A stretch of DNA of 64,000 bases from Chalara sp. BL73 (Eukaryota; Ascomycota; Leotiomycetes; Helotiales). Both the position numbers and the translations under genes were made by a program. Shown here piece after piece: positions 35,353 through 47,233 of the stretch (position 1 is its first letter; every line of letters begins with the position of its first letter). The notes beneath the pieces were generated by a model, which saw only the letters and a program-made list of their open reading frames with translations, was not told where the DNA came from and did no database searches. Location: contig CAKJVC010000066.1 of the NCBI GenBank assembly GCA_918026815.1, positions 673,326 to 737,325 of the forward strand. The letters run 5' to 3'.

Positions 35353-36412
35353 CTACAAATCAACCGCGACCACGCTGCCGTTCACGAGGTCATTGCCTGC
35401 GAACCAGCCACCGTTCGTGACATACAACGTCTTGCTCTCCTTCACGCTCCCTCGCCCGAACTGCGCGCTCGTCGGATTCAATAAAAGCGTCGTGTTCGTC
35501 ACCACGCTCTGGGAGCCGTCGGTCTTGACCTGAACGACTTCGTTCGGATGGCTCGCTATCCAGCCCTCTCCCGCATTCAACGCAAAATCATCGTAGATGA
35601 TGCCGGCCGGAACGTTAGAAAGCACCTCGACGGCACCGGTCTTCTCCCCTTGCGAATCAATCGGCACGCGGCCGAAGATGCCCTGCGCCGAGTTCGTGAA
35701 GTACAGCCACCCAGCCTTCGTCCGGATCCCGTTGATTCCCAGGTTCGCGGTCGCGGTGGGCAGGAAGAGCGGGTCGGAGAAGACGACGGAGTACGTGGAC
35801 GTGCGGGTGTTGATGCGGTAGACGGCGCCGGCGGCGGAGTCGGCGCCTAGGATTAGGTGCGGGGAGCCTGGGACGGGAGCGAGCCCGTTGATTATGGTCG
35901 AGTTCGCTATTGTGGTCACGTTTCTGATCGAGGATAGGGGGGATGACGGGGTGGGGAGCGTGAGTGCCCAAACCGTGAGAGATCCGAGGGCAGCACGTGT
36001 GGACGCGAAGTCCCAAACTGTGTGCGTACGTTAATGACTCGATCATAAACGGAATCCGGGGCTGAACTTCCAAGTTTGAAATCTTGGTACGTTCTTTTGT
36101 GTGAGAGTGGAAAGGAAACTTACTGCCTGTTACAATAATGAAGGTGTCAGGAGACGACTCCGTGATGCCCCACGGCCCGGTACCTTCAGGAAACCTAACA
36201 ATGACTGAAGCATTTGGGCTCGGTGCCAATGGATCAATGGAGAAGAGCGTCGGAACTGATGGAGAGGTTACGAGGAGGTTCCCATTTGAACGAACGGCGA
36301 TGTTTTCAACGAATGTGTTGATTGGAAAAGTAAACACGTTCCGGATACCCGGATTGAGAGCTGCTGAGTGCACCGAGGGAAGTAACGCGAGGAAGAGCGA
36401 GCTGAGCAGCAT
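35353..36412 (-). CDS. Secreted beta-propeller protein (SMP-30/gluconolactonase-like)
   Basis: Two minus-strand exons, 36412–36124 and 36017–35353, joined by a 106 bp intron, give 317 aa. The signal peptide is MLLSSLFLALLPSVHSAA. The mature part has repeated blade-like stretches: NIAVRSNGNLLVTSPSVPTL, PWGITESSPDTFIIVTG, GLAPVPGSPHLILGADSAAG, GINGIRTKAGWLYFTNSAQG and SKTLYVTNGGWFAGND. These match six-bladed SMP-30/NHL-like propellers found in many secreted fungal proteins with unknown or lactonase activity. Several N-glycosylation sequons (NAS, NVT, NST, NTT) support secretion. The long open frame of 301 codons read straight through the intron is an artefact. Substrate and activity are unknown. 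Confidence 0.8.
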
Positions 36413-37355
36413 GGTTAGCCTCACTATGAAGGTCAATTGAGTGCTATCTTCAGTGGTGAAGCTGAAGAAAAGAGAAAAAGAAATGCCATCTCGGCCTGAA
36501 ATACGTGATCTCCCTGGACTTCGGTAGCGAGATATTATCCTTGCCGCGAGTTCATCTAACACAGAATGCGGCGGTCAGCCTATTACCTATCAGCATGGGC
36601 TGACTACAGGGCTGCTGTGGGGTCCATCAAGAGGAGAGGATTAGGGCATGATGTAATATGAGAGGCGAAGAAGGATTTTGGTCGTATTGCTGAGCCTATC
36701 GCGAAAACTTCTTCTTTGGGTCGAAATTCGTTTATAATGCCTTGACATAATCAAATCACGTGCTATGGTTCTGGCCCATATGTCCCAGGGTAGACGGAGA
36801 ACTTCAGAGGATATTGCCTCTTTAGGCAAAGGAATAGATCTACACGAAGGTAGTAATGCTAGTAATAGCTTGAGATCGGCCAGACAGGACTACAGAGGAC
36901 AAGTCAACATCCATCGTGATCTATTCACTCATGAATAGTTAGGAAGACGTACGATCTCATAAAATAATTTAACCGCGCAGCATGCCGTGCATGCTTGTCA
37001 AGTTTGAAACATCTCATCTCACCAAAACCAACGAATTGAACTTGAATGACAACGTGAAGTTATATCCATTCATATGTATGCCCCATCAAATTCCCTCTCA
37101 AACACCCTCTTAGCCAAATATATACATTAGAAGCGGATTAAGTTCCAAACATTAGAAAGCAAGAGTTTTCCATTCCGGCTCTTTCCATTAGGGTATCCCG
37201 ACCCTGAACGCCAAATTCTAAAGGAGCGTGGGTATCTTATTGCCGTGCTATGCGTAAAGGACAGTGGTATCATGATGCTGATGCGTAAAGTCATTAGGTC
37301 ATGATAAGAGGATGACATATGCAAAATTTGAGAATGGTATACTGATGAGAGCTCA
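36413..37355. other. Intergenic, about 940 bp
   Basis: Promoter of the beta-propeller gene on the left and 3' side of the mucin gene on the right. No gene or repeat is seen. Confidence 0.45.
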
Positions 37356-40300
37356 TTAAGCGAGAAGAGCAAGCGCGGATGCTAGCAGAATGAATGCAAG
37401 CAACATGAATGACGGCGCTGTCTGAGCAGAAGAGCCGGGGATTGTCACCTGTGATGGCGTGGGTGTTCCGCTAGGTACGATGGACGAGCTAGTCGTCGTC
37501 CGGCTGGTGGGTGGTGTAGGTGAAGCAGCTGGAGCCTGGCTTGTTACACTCACTGTTGGCGTCTCCGCTGTGCTATCAACCGTCTGCGTAGCCACATTTG
37601 TGGTCACTGGCAGTGGGCTCACAGTGTTTGTTATAGTGCTCGTGCTCTGCGGCGGCTGCGTCACGAGCTCGGGGGGAGTCACACTGCAAAAATCCAAGAA
37701 TATGGCGAATTGTGGGCTCACATAGGCCTGTAGAGTGACTTTGGTTTGGTCACCATTGGCAACGACACATGCCTCACATGCAGCACGCTGATCATTGAAT
37801 GCGGAGTCCGCGGCGCACAGGGCATTGCTCAGACCGAGTTTTTGGGCTTCGATGAAACAATTGTTGCAGGAGGCGAAGCAGACTGCTGGCACAATGGTGT
37901 TGTCACGCTTCAGGAGTGCGCGAGGGATGATATCACGCTTAGGGAGCGACGAGCTGGTCTCAAAGTGGGTTAGAGAAGTCTTGGACGCATAGTCTTCGGA
38001 AGGTCCAGTGGTAACCGTTGTTAGAGTTTTAGTACCCAAAGGCCCAACTATGTAGCTGACAACTACTCTCTGCACAAAGACAGTGTAATCTAAACCGAAT
38101 GCCTTGGGGTTGAGGTTGAAGTATCCGGCTTGAGGGGGGTAGTAAGCTGTGCTGTTTGGTGGCCAGACAACATCTGAGAATGGAGGAGCCGGGATACAAT
38201 GTTGGGCAGCACACTTATAGTCGTAGTTGGGAGGGTTAGCCCAGAGTGCGCAACCAGCTGGCTTTGGTGGGTTGCAAACAAAGCCTGGTGAACAGCCCCA
38301 GAGCGCATTGCGCCCAGTGGCTTGGGGTATAACTACTTCGCCAGGTTTGTTGGTAGGCATTGGACAAGTGATTGCTTCAGTGACTGTCACTGTCTGTCGC
38401 CCGCCCGTTACAGTCTCCGTCGTGCCGGGCAATGTCAGGGTTGTTGTAAATACGGAGCTACTGCCTGGTAACGTAGTGGTGACTGTTGTTCCATCTCGAG
38501 TGAAGGTAGTTGAAAATCCAGGTAAGGAGGTTGTAATGACGGAGACAATCGTAGTTCCTGGTTGAGTAATCGTCGTGCCTGGAGCTGTGACTATTAAGAA
38601 AATTAGAACTTGGTTGATCGGAAATTGAAGAGCCAACAGTTCTAAAGAAAAAAAAGCCGAATCAGCTCACCTGTTGCAATAGACGTAGTGCCGGGCCCAA
38701 TAATTGTGCTAGTGAAGGAGACAGTCGATATTGAGATGGAAATGACGGTGGTTGGGGCTGGCGTTATGGTTGTCAATGAGCCAGATTCGGTGATAGTGAC
38801 TGGCGGCGGTGTCGAGGTTATAGTCTCTGATATCGTGCTGAGAGACACTGATACAACGGTTGATAGTGAGAGAGAGGTTTCTGTGGCTGTGGCTGTGGAG
38901 ATGATGGTTGAAGTTTCCTAGGCGCTGGTCAGCTTTTTCTCATTCTAAAGAATACTATATAATCTTGATCTTGTGAAGAGGGAGATTTTAAGATAGGATA
39001 TCTCAAGCTCGAAGACATTGGAACCATGAACAGCCTTGTGAAGCTACGACAGAATAGCTGCATCTGTTCATGTGATTGGTGAGTGAGCATGCTATATTGC
39101 TTTTCGTATGCATGGCTGAGTTCAACCTGCAGTAATTCACGCGGGCGAGCATTGTAGAATACCATTTCTCAGAATACTCGATCCTCACTTTATCTTATAG
39201 TCTTCACGCGGCTTCGGGTTGAAAAAGAATTGGAAATCACATACCACGTCAGTCACTGTAGACAACGATAGCGAAATCGATGTCGTAATAGAAATGATGG
39301 TTTCACTAATGGTCACTGGATAACTTGTGCTAAAGGTGTATGTTGTTACATAGGTAGTGGAATATGTGGAGTACGAGGTTTCCTGGCTTATGTTAGTTCA
39401 GCGGTCTGGAAATGAAGCGAGAACATACTGTTGTCGAGATCGTATCTGTAATGGTTGATAGGCTAGTGGACGTGGTCAGATAAGTCGATGTAGAGTACGA
39501 TGTCGTGGTCGACAAGTCTGTTACCGTCACCGGATAACTGATGCATAGTTAGTTCTTGTTCTTGTTCTTGTTAGATATTGGGATATGGTTCATACCTGGT
39601 TGTTACGGTATCAGTTGTGAGGTATGTAGATACCTATTAATTTATGTCAGCTTCGGCTAAATATAAGGGAAATTGCAGAAGGATAGTGGACAAGGAAATT
39701 AGTCATGTGATCTGAGACCGACATACCGAAGTGCTCACAGAAGTTTCGGTCGCAGTCGTAGAGCTTGTTGCTGTAGTCGAGTAGGTCGAAAGACTTGTTG
39801 ACACCGTAGTGTATGTTGATGTCAAATAGCTAGTGAAAGTAGTACTATCAGTTGTATATATAGTGACCGGATAGCTGGTGCTTTGAATTAGCGCTTGTCT
39901 TGAAAACGAGCTAAGATCTTACCTAGTCGTGACCGTATCAGTAGTCAAGAATGTAGATACCTACAGATTCATGTCAATATTGCCCAGAAGTCTTCAATGG
40001 ATTCATAAATATGGCACTATGGGGTTAATCATGTGATATGAAAGTATGACATACTGTTGTGGAAGTCTCGGTGGCCGTTGTTGACGTTGTGGACGTGGCA
40101 GTGGCCGTTGTCGACGTTGTTGACGTGGCAGTATCCGTTACGGTAAATGGGTAAGAGGTTCGGATCGTTATTAATCCTGGAGAGAGGTTAGTCTCCGCAT
40201 GAATGCTTTAGTGCCGTAGGAAGAATGACTTACTTGTCGAGATTTTCGTGCTCCATTCCGTCGTTGTAACGGGGTATCCATAGGAGTTTGTTATAGTTAC

Positions 40301-41248
40301 TGGGTAGGGGATTGATGTAGTAATCAGACTCGTGGTTGTGTAAGACTCTGTAGTATAACTTGTGAAATTTCTTGTAGCCGTAATCCTGATTCTTCCATTA
40401 GCTTGTAATTCATCCAAGCAATCCAATCTTCATAATTTCTGCCCATCCCGTTATCCTATCTCGGGCAAGCGGTTGGTATTTATAAATTAAAACTTGAACG
40501 TACGTTTCTTCGTCTGTCGTTGTCGAAGTAACAGTACCAGTCGTTCTAGAAGTAGCCTGCAAAAGTTAAATGTGCATTTAAACCAATCCGAAAATAACAT
40601 ACAGTAGTGGTTGCCGTTGTTGTTGATGTTTTTGTGGTCGTTGAGGTAGTTGTCGTTCGGATTGTCGTGGGCACCCTGATGCGTCGTTAGTCCTTCCAAC
40701 CTAATCAAAGCTTCAAAACAATAGCAAAGTCTCAAAGCTTCCCAACCCAAAGCTGGATCGATCTCGCAAAAATCAATTGGTCTTGGTCGACTTCAAAACG
40801 AAATCTTGAAGCATGTAGCAGTGAGAAAAACTTTGAGACTCGATGTTGCATGAAAAAGCTTACGTTTTAGTCGTTGTGGACGTTTTACTGCTTCTTGTTA
40901 GTGCATATATTTCAGCCAACTAGGTATTACTTGCCTAATGTAGACCGTTTCATATTCTGTTTCCGTGGTTGTTCGCCATTTTGTGACTGTGACTGTGTCT
41001 GTGACTGGGTACGGAGTGACATAGATAATCGATGTCACTGTTGAAGCAGGACGGGTTGTGGTCGCCGTTATGTACGAAGTGACCGTTTGAGTATGTGGAT
41101 CCGTGTAGAGTGAATCAGAGCTATCTATGGGCAGCGACTTCGCATTCTGGTCTTCTGAAGAGTCCGCTGCAACAGACTCAGTCCCATTCTGGCCTTGTGC
41201 AACTACCAGCAACGCCACCGCCGGCCACAACTTTTTTACCCAAAACAT
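37356..41248 (-). CDS. Mucin-like GPI-anchored wall glycoprotein (glycoprotein-X-like), 13 exons
   Basis: Thirteen minus-strand exons join in frame: 41248–40935, 40887–40864, 40675–40603, 40556–40504, 40385–40234, 40176–40055, 39960–39923, 39880–39727, 39633–39596, 39537–39429, 39382–39245, 38917–38671 and 38590–37356. The product is 898 aa. It has a signal peptide (MFWVKKLWPAVALLVVAQGQ), about 550 residues of Thr/Ser/Val/Tyr repeats (many TSYPVT motifs), then a Cys-rich domain (CSPGFVCNPPKPAGCALWANPP). A second Cys-rich part (CFASCNNCFIEAQKLG) and a Ser/Thr linker lead to a hydrophobic tail typical of GPI anchoring. The Cys-rich domain resembles fungal proteins annotated as glycoprotein X, which are wall-associated. 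Intron 1 has a GC donor (AG|GCAAGT), the only splice that keeps frame. Exons 7–8 and 9–10 look duplicated. Confidence 0.82.
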
Positions 41249-44109
41249 TGCAAGCTATCCTTCCAAATACCAAACGATTGTGGTCGGATCGCAGCTCAAC
41301 GCCGGTATCCGCGAGCGAGTGTGAAGCTGAACTTTTGTGACAGACGAACGATCGACAGTAAAGATGGCGAGCTGGACTGGCTCGTGTAATATACGGCCGG
41401 GTGTTGTCCGCCTAAGGCTGAAGATCGGTGGGCACCACGGGTCGTTCGGGCGGCCAATCAACTTCAAATTAGCCAACTTCGAGAGCGCAGGTTGCCAACT
41501 CTAAATGCTAACACTTCCGACGTTGCGCAGGCATGACAGTAACTTTCCAATGTTTTAAAATTGCCACAACAAATTTTGGATAAAAGAGAAAGAAAAAGAT
41601 TCAAGAAGTTGGAATTATCGCCAACTGAAAGCGGATGCGATTTTGTGGAGCCAGCGTGAAGAACGCATAACACCAGGTCCATCTTACGCAAGAAATCCCA
41701 AAGTAGAAAACAGCTATGGGACCCTTGTCCATAGCAACTGCTTATTGGAAATTTTGCACAGAACGTGAATGGCTTGCAGAAAGAGGTTCTAGCTCCCAGG
41801 ATTGCAAGTCACGGACTCGGAGAATCGTCAGGGTAAGCTGCATGGACAGCGGAGGCATGGTGGGTATTGGGCCAGGAAGGGAAAAGCCGATCCCAAATGG
41901 CACACAAGAGCCTCATCCGCTAGATACTTAGAGTGCACACCGCATGCAAGACTCCGCCAACCAGGAGAAAAGGAGGTATTAACATGGTGCCTGGAATTCC
42001 AACAGGAGGCAGAGTATTGCAGATCAACAAGAACGGCAAATGTACAGTACATACTTGTAGATTGGGACTCTACGGGAAAATTCAGAATCATCTAAAGCCT
42101 GGAGAAACTAATCTCCCGTTGAGTTGGAGGGTGGCAGAGTCCTAACTACAACCGTTGGGATCTCGGGTCAGCCATCCCAAGTCCAACGCCATAGCCGATA
42201 CCATTAACTTGGGTTCTTGCTCGTCAGGGCTATATTTGGGGGTTATCGTGAGATCAAGAGATGGAGATAGATCCATCTCGTGAGGAGGCTACCACGAATA
42301 TGGAAGGTCTTGAAAAGTAAGCATTAGTATAGGAATGGAAATATTATGGGGTAGAGAAGATGTTGCGTGGCGAGAGCTTAGAAGACCAGGTCAGGACTGG
42401 GGCTGGACCAGTGGGCCAATGGACATGCAGTGTGGCCGGAAGGTTCAATGTGAATTGGCTGGAACAGTAGATTGGTGGAGCCAGCAAAAGGAACGAAGAT
42501 GAGGTGTCAGATGTCGTTCGTTGGATGGTGTTGGTTGTTGGGGTGGTGTGCTGTGCTGTTGCAGTAGGTCTTGGAGTTGGCTAAATGCTAAAATGCTAAA
42601 TGCTAAGTCATGCTAATGCTCCTAAATAAGCGAGTCAACTCAATGACCCTGAACCCGGGGCCTCCTGCACAAGACCCTGGAGATCCGATGGCAGGGGCTG
42701 TAATAGTGCTGTGTTATAGGCTCCAACAACGCTAATTTGTACTCGGTAAGTCCGCTAAGATAGCTTAAATGTACTTAAAAATAGTGGACGGTCCTTCAGC
42801 CCAACGTACGATGGCTTCAATTCTCCATCGCTATTTGCTGACACATGCTATCTTAAACTCCTGTCTTATTCCTGTCAAATCACAACAGTTCGTGCTCGCC
42901 TCTCCCTAGGTGAAAGTGTTAAAGTGTGCAAGTGCTGAGAAGGGGGTGTGACGAGTCCTTTTTTTTTTCTTTCTTTCTCTTTCTCTCGTGATGGGGAGCC
43001 GCCAAAATATCTTCTCAGTGGCAACGTTTCCTTGGGTATTACCCCTCAGCGCTACCTCATGTATTCTTTCTGTTGGCAATTTGCGTGTACCTTACCTACC
43101 CGGTCCGTCAGCACACACACGGATTTCTCGGCGACGATGTCCGTTTTGTTATTTGACTGCTGAAAGGGGATACCGTCGGGCGGGTCTAATAATGATTATT
43201 TGCCCGAGCAAGTTTCTTCATCTCAAACATCTATCCATCATCAGAGCACGTAAAAAGTCCCAACCTCCTCGTCCGTTCTTCTTGGCGACATCAGAGGATG
43301 CCAAGAATGGGGCGGTGACAGTCATTGGGGGCCACAACTGTGGCACAACCCGTGGCAGAAACCCCAGCAATAAGAGATCAAGACAGAACTGTAAATGTCT
43401 CTGGGTGATGGCGAAAAGATGAGGAGAAATCCGAGAGTCTGTGTTCATCAGCCTCAGGTCTCACATCAAACCTCTCCAGTGCCTCTGGAAAAGTTCTGCC
43501 AGTCATGGCTAACTCGATGTTCATCATTACCAGTATGACAAGGCTAGAGAATGGATGTGCTCTAGGATCATGTCGCTAGCACCAAAGTGAGTCAATACAT
43601 TTATATCCCTGAACATGCATTTGCGCACACAAATCATGAAAGTGACAGGCATCCCGTTGTACTGTCCTGTATATGGGTGCACCCCACCATAACGAGCACC
43701 TCACTATGACGGTTGTTGGCTACACCAACTGTAGTCAAACCTACAATACCCCTCCCCGGCCGTCTGCTGAGAAGTCCATGTCCCCGCTCAGGTCGCGGCA
43801 TAGGCTGGCTTCCTGCAGCCTACTCTATTTCATAGTGCTCACATCACGAGCTTTGCCGATCTAGTATCAGCCCGCCCTATCAACACCAAAGTCTTGAAGT
43901 CTGGACAAAGAGAAAAAAAATGCAGCACCGCTTACATGGTGGGTAGTCAGTGGCGGCTTATAGAGCTCTTTGTTACTGGATACTTTGATCGTCTGTCCTG
44001 ACTAAACAAAGTTGTGTTGTGCATTCAACTCACCATTCCATCTCCCATGCGCCGAGCCTCCGATTTCTTTCATGATAGTAGAGAGTGAGGCTGTCTTTAT
44101 CGTCGGATC
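41249..44109. other. Intergenic, about 2.9 kb
   Basis: Divergent region between the mucin gene (minus) and the kelch gene (plus). It contains an ATGCTAA-type repeat near 42580–42620, a pyrimidine-rich tract at 42959–42987 and several ORFs of 60–145 codons without recognisable features. No RNA gene could be supported. Confidence 0.45.
42580..42620. repeat. Imperfect ATGCTAA repeat
   Basis: About five spaced copies of ATGCTAA/ATGCTAAA in 40 bases. Confidence 0.7.
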
Positions 44110-46642
44110 ATGATCTGGATACAGTTATTGTTGCTGGTGACCAGCTTGGTGCAGCCATGCATCGCACAGGCTTCAGGATGGCTCGAAAATCAAGTGAACT
44201 CTACCATGTGCTATTGGACTACACCTCGAGGTACGTATTCACTGGTATGTTGTGAGATCATTTTGTCAACGCTGACACAACGTAGCCGCTGTAGTTCGAG
44301 ATACCGTATATCTGGATGGAGGATATCTCTGGTGGCAGCCAGGGCTAGCTGATGGGACTATCGGGTCATTAATTGGAGATGGTAGTCGACTCCCTTTCCC
44401 AAGTTGAGTTGCGCTGACGCTTTGAAGGCAATCCATTAGGTCTGGTCTATACTCTCAATTTCAGTACACCATTCAAGACCTCGGACAACATAAGCGCAAT
44501 CTTGGGGAAAATATCAAAGGCTGCAGGTGGCGGAAACGCAAATAATCTAGGACCAAACTATGTGGATGGGGGAATGTTTGCGAATGATTACGAGTGGTTT
44601 ACCTATGGAGGTTTGGTCGCCTACACAGATGCATTCAGAGCTCAAGACGCAGATCAAGTTGCGTCTTATCAGGCCTACTCGAATGGTCTACAACTTCAAC
44701 AGTTCTCCCCAGGATATTTGCTAAAGGAATTAACTGTCCCAATCACCAGATATGTAACGGGTGGAGCGGCAGCGAGCGCACCGTCAGAGGACTTGGGTTT
44801 CTATTTTGGTGGTCTTCGAGCAGCGAATTTCGGCCCTATCTATCAAAACTCAGGAAGAAATTATTCGGTTAATGCAGATGTAAACTCGTTGACCTTGATC
44901 GAGGTTAGCATGGCATCGCAAAATCAAGAGACATGGACCAATTCCACTCTTCCTGAAGCAGCGCCTGGTCGTGCTAGTGCTGAGCTTGTGTGGGTGCCAG
45001 TCTCTGATAAGGGGATTCTGGTTGCTATTGGTGGCGTGATATTTCCATACTATGCAAATGTTAATCAAACAAACAACGCTTCGATCAATGCTCTCAGTGT
45101 AAGAACCCTCCCCACTATTCACGTTCCTCTGCTAATAGCGTGTAGACTGTAGAAAGTCCCAAATTTCTATCTACGGTGTCTGTCTACGACGTCAGCACAA
45201 ATATATGGTATGAGCAGGAGACAACTGATCCTCCTGACAAAGCCTTAGCACAAGGCTGCACAGTCGTTGCATCTGCCGAAGATGGCTCAAGCCACAATAT
45301 TTACTGGTATGGAGGTTTCGACGGCATACACCCCACAGAGGACTTTAGCGATGAGGTCTGGGTTCTCTCCATTCCTTCATTCAAATGGGTAAGAGTGTCA
45401 TCCGGTACCACCGCTCACGCACGAGCTGGTCACCGCTGTGTGAAGCCATACCCAGACCAAATGTTTGTCATTGGCGGGTATGCTTCGCTGACCGGCGGAC
45501 TCCCAAAATGTGTAGACCAAAATATCATCCAGATCTTCAACCTCAATACCCTGCAATGGACCACATCTTACGATCCGACCGTCTACAGCAATTACACCGT
45601 CCCCCCAATAGTTGCATCTGCTATCGGAACACAGACTTCTCCTACTGGAGGCTTCACAAACAGTAGCCTTGCCACCGTCCTAGGGACCAAATACGACACT
45701 GTGAAGATTAAGAACTACTTCCCATATCCCAAAGCAAATATTACAAATACCACAAACCCGGCCCTGCCACAACCTACCATCAAGTCCAGTTCCGGCACGC
45801 CATCATATTTGGCGCCCGTGCTCGCCGTTGTTCTTGGTCTCTTCGTCATCACACTCCTGATCCTGGCGTATATCCTTTACAAAAAGCGACGCCTCTACCT
45901 ACAATCCGTGCGCAACGGCGAACAGTCTGAGAGCGGGACTGCCGATTCGCAACACCGCATCATGGCCTGGCTACGATACACACCCAACCCGAACCAACAC
46001 CATAGCGCAAAAGCAGCAACCGTTACGACAGATCAGACGGATGAAACATATACTACAAGTCCTTATGATTATGAGCCTAGCAATTCGAATATGGTAGAAA
46101 TTGGAGGTGGGCAGGTGTATGAGCTTCCAGCCATGATTCCACCTGCGGAGATAATGAGTATTCCGGACGATACAGATACAGGACCTGTTGCAAATTCGAA
46201 AAAGCCGAAGAGGACAGCGAGTCAACAATCAGGCGTCTCCGAGGAATCACACTCCCAGACCCTCGGCCGCCCCGGTATCTCACCATTGCCGACGCCAAGA
46301 GTGGACTCTCCCTCCCTTGGCGACCAGAGAATAACATCCGGAGTCTCGGATATCTCCGGTATTGACCGCGGACACTTACGGGGGATATCAGAGACATCTT
46401 TTTCTACAGAAGGAAACTACGCAACTCCAGCTGCAGAGGGACTCGGCATCAGAGGTCCTTCACCAGCTTCACCGAGAGAGGGAGATCTGTCTGGCTCAGG
46501 TGTAGCTGCTCGACCTGGAGTGGTGAGTCCACTGACGCCACCAGATGGAGTTGGCGAGGGGCAAGACTACCTGACCGGTGGGGCAGCTGCACAGGCGAAC
46601 CCGAGACGGAAAAGTAACTTCGCGGAACGGCTTGAAGAGTAA
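44110..46642 (+). CDS. Kelch-repeat single-pass membrane protein
   Basis: Four exons join in frame: 44110–44230, 44286–44381, 44428–45098 and 45146–46642, giving 794 aa. A signal peptide (MIWIQLLLLVTSLVQPCIAQA) is followed by an extracellular kelch propeller of about 500 residues. Blade motifs are visible, for example VYLDGGYLWW, LGFYFGGLRA, IYWYGGFDGIHPTEDFSDEVWVL and HRCVKPYPDQMFVIGGYAS. Many NxS/T sequons are present. One transmembrane helix (YLAPVLAVVLGLFVITLLIL) and a basic KKRR stop-transfer lead into a cytosolic tail of about 260 residues that is Ser/Pro-rich and low complexity. This architecture is common in ascomycetes, and the function is poorly defined; some related kelch membrane proteins act in polarity or wall signalling. 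Confidence 0.88.
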
Positions 46643-47233
46643 GAGAGGTGAAGATAGGGGACAGTAGGCGAATCAATGAATGAACGACGCAAGAGCGGGA
46701 AGATAGGTGTGATGAGCTATGATGTAATGAATGTCACATAAGGACGGATCTTCGGAGTACATATTTGAGACGGGTATGATAGCTAGTTTTTGTAATGTTA
46801 TTTCTTACTTTCAGCATTTATATTGGCTTGTCATTCGTTCCCCAGCAGACTGCTGACATAATCTCGTATATGCTTCGGGCTATCGTAACTCCATCTATGG
46901 TAGCCTCAGGAGCCTGAGCCCATAGCCTCATGTATCATGCCGGCTTAGCACGTATAAGCGCAGAAACACTTCCCAATCGTTTCCAAAATTAGTATTCTAC
47001 AAGCATACTTTACCAAGCAGGAGTGGAGGAAATCCATTCTATATAGTAAGAATCTTGGCACGTCGAGACAGCAGGCTTACGCTCCTGATTTTACGAGAGG
47101 CACAAGTATTGGAGAGGTGAATCACGTGCTGAGGATCCCCGTTGAGTTTGGCAGGCGAGAGTGGAGCGGATTATTGGGACCAAGCGAGCGTAGGGCAACC
47201 TCTCATCCCTTAACACTGATAGCATAAAGCGGC
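46643..47233. other. Intergenic, about 590 bp
   Basis: 3' region of the kelch gene and promoter of the sterylglucosidase gene. No other feature is seen. Confidence 0.45.

Noticed and set aside
35657..36562. 301-codon open frame on the minus strand
   Set aside because: It reads through the intron of the beta-propeller gene and changes to nonsense sequence after residue 140; the spliced model is better.
42640..42710. tRNA-like string on the minus strand (GGGTTCAGGGTC resembling a B box)
   Set aside because: The T-stem does not pair and no A box or acceptor stem fits around it.
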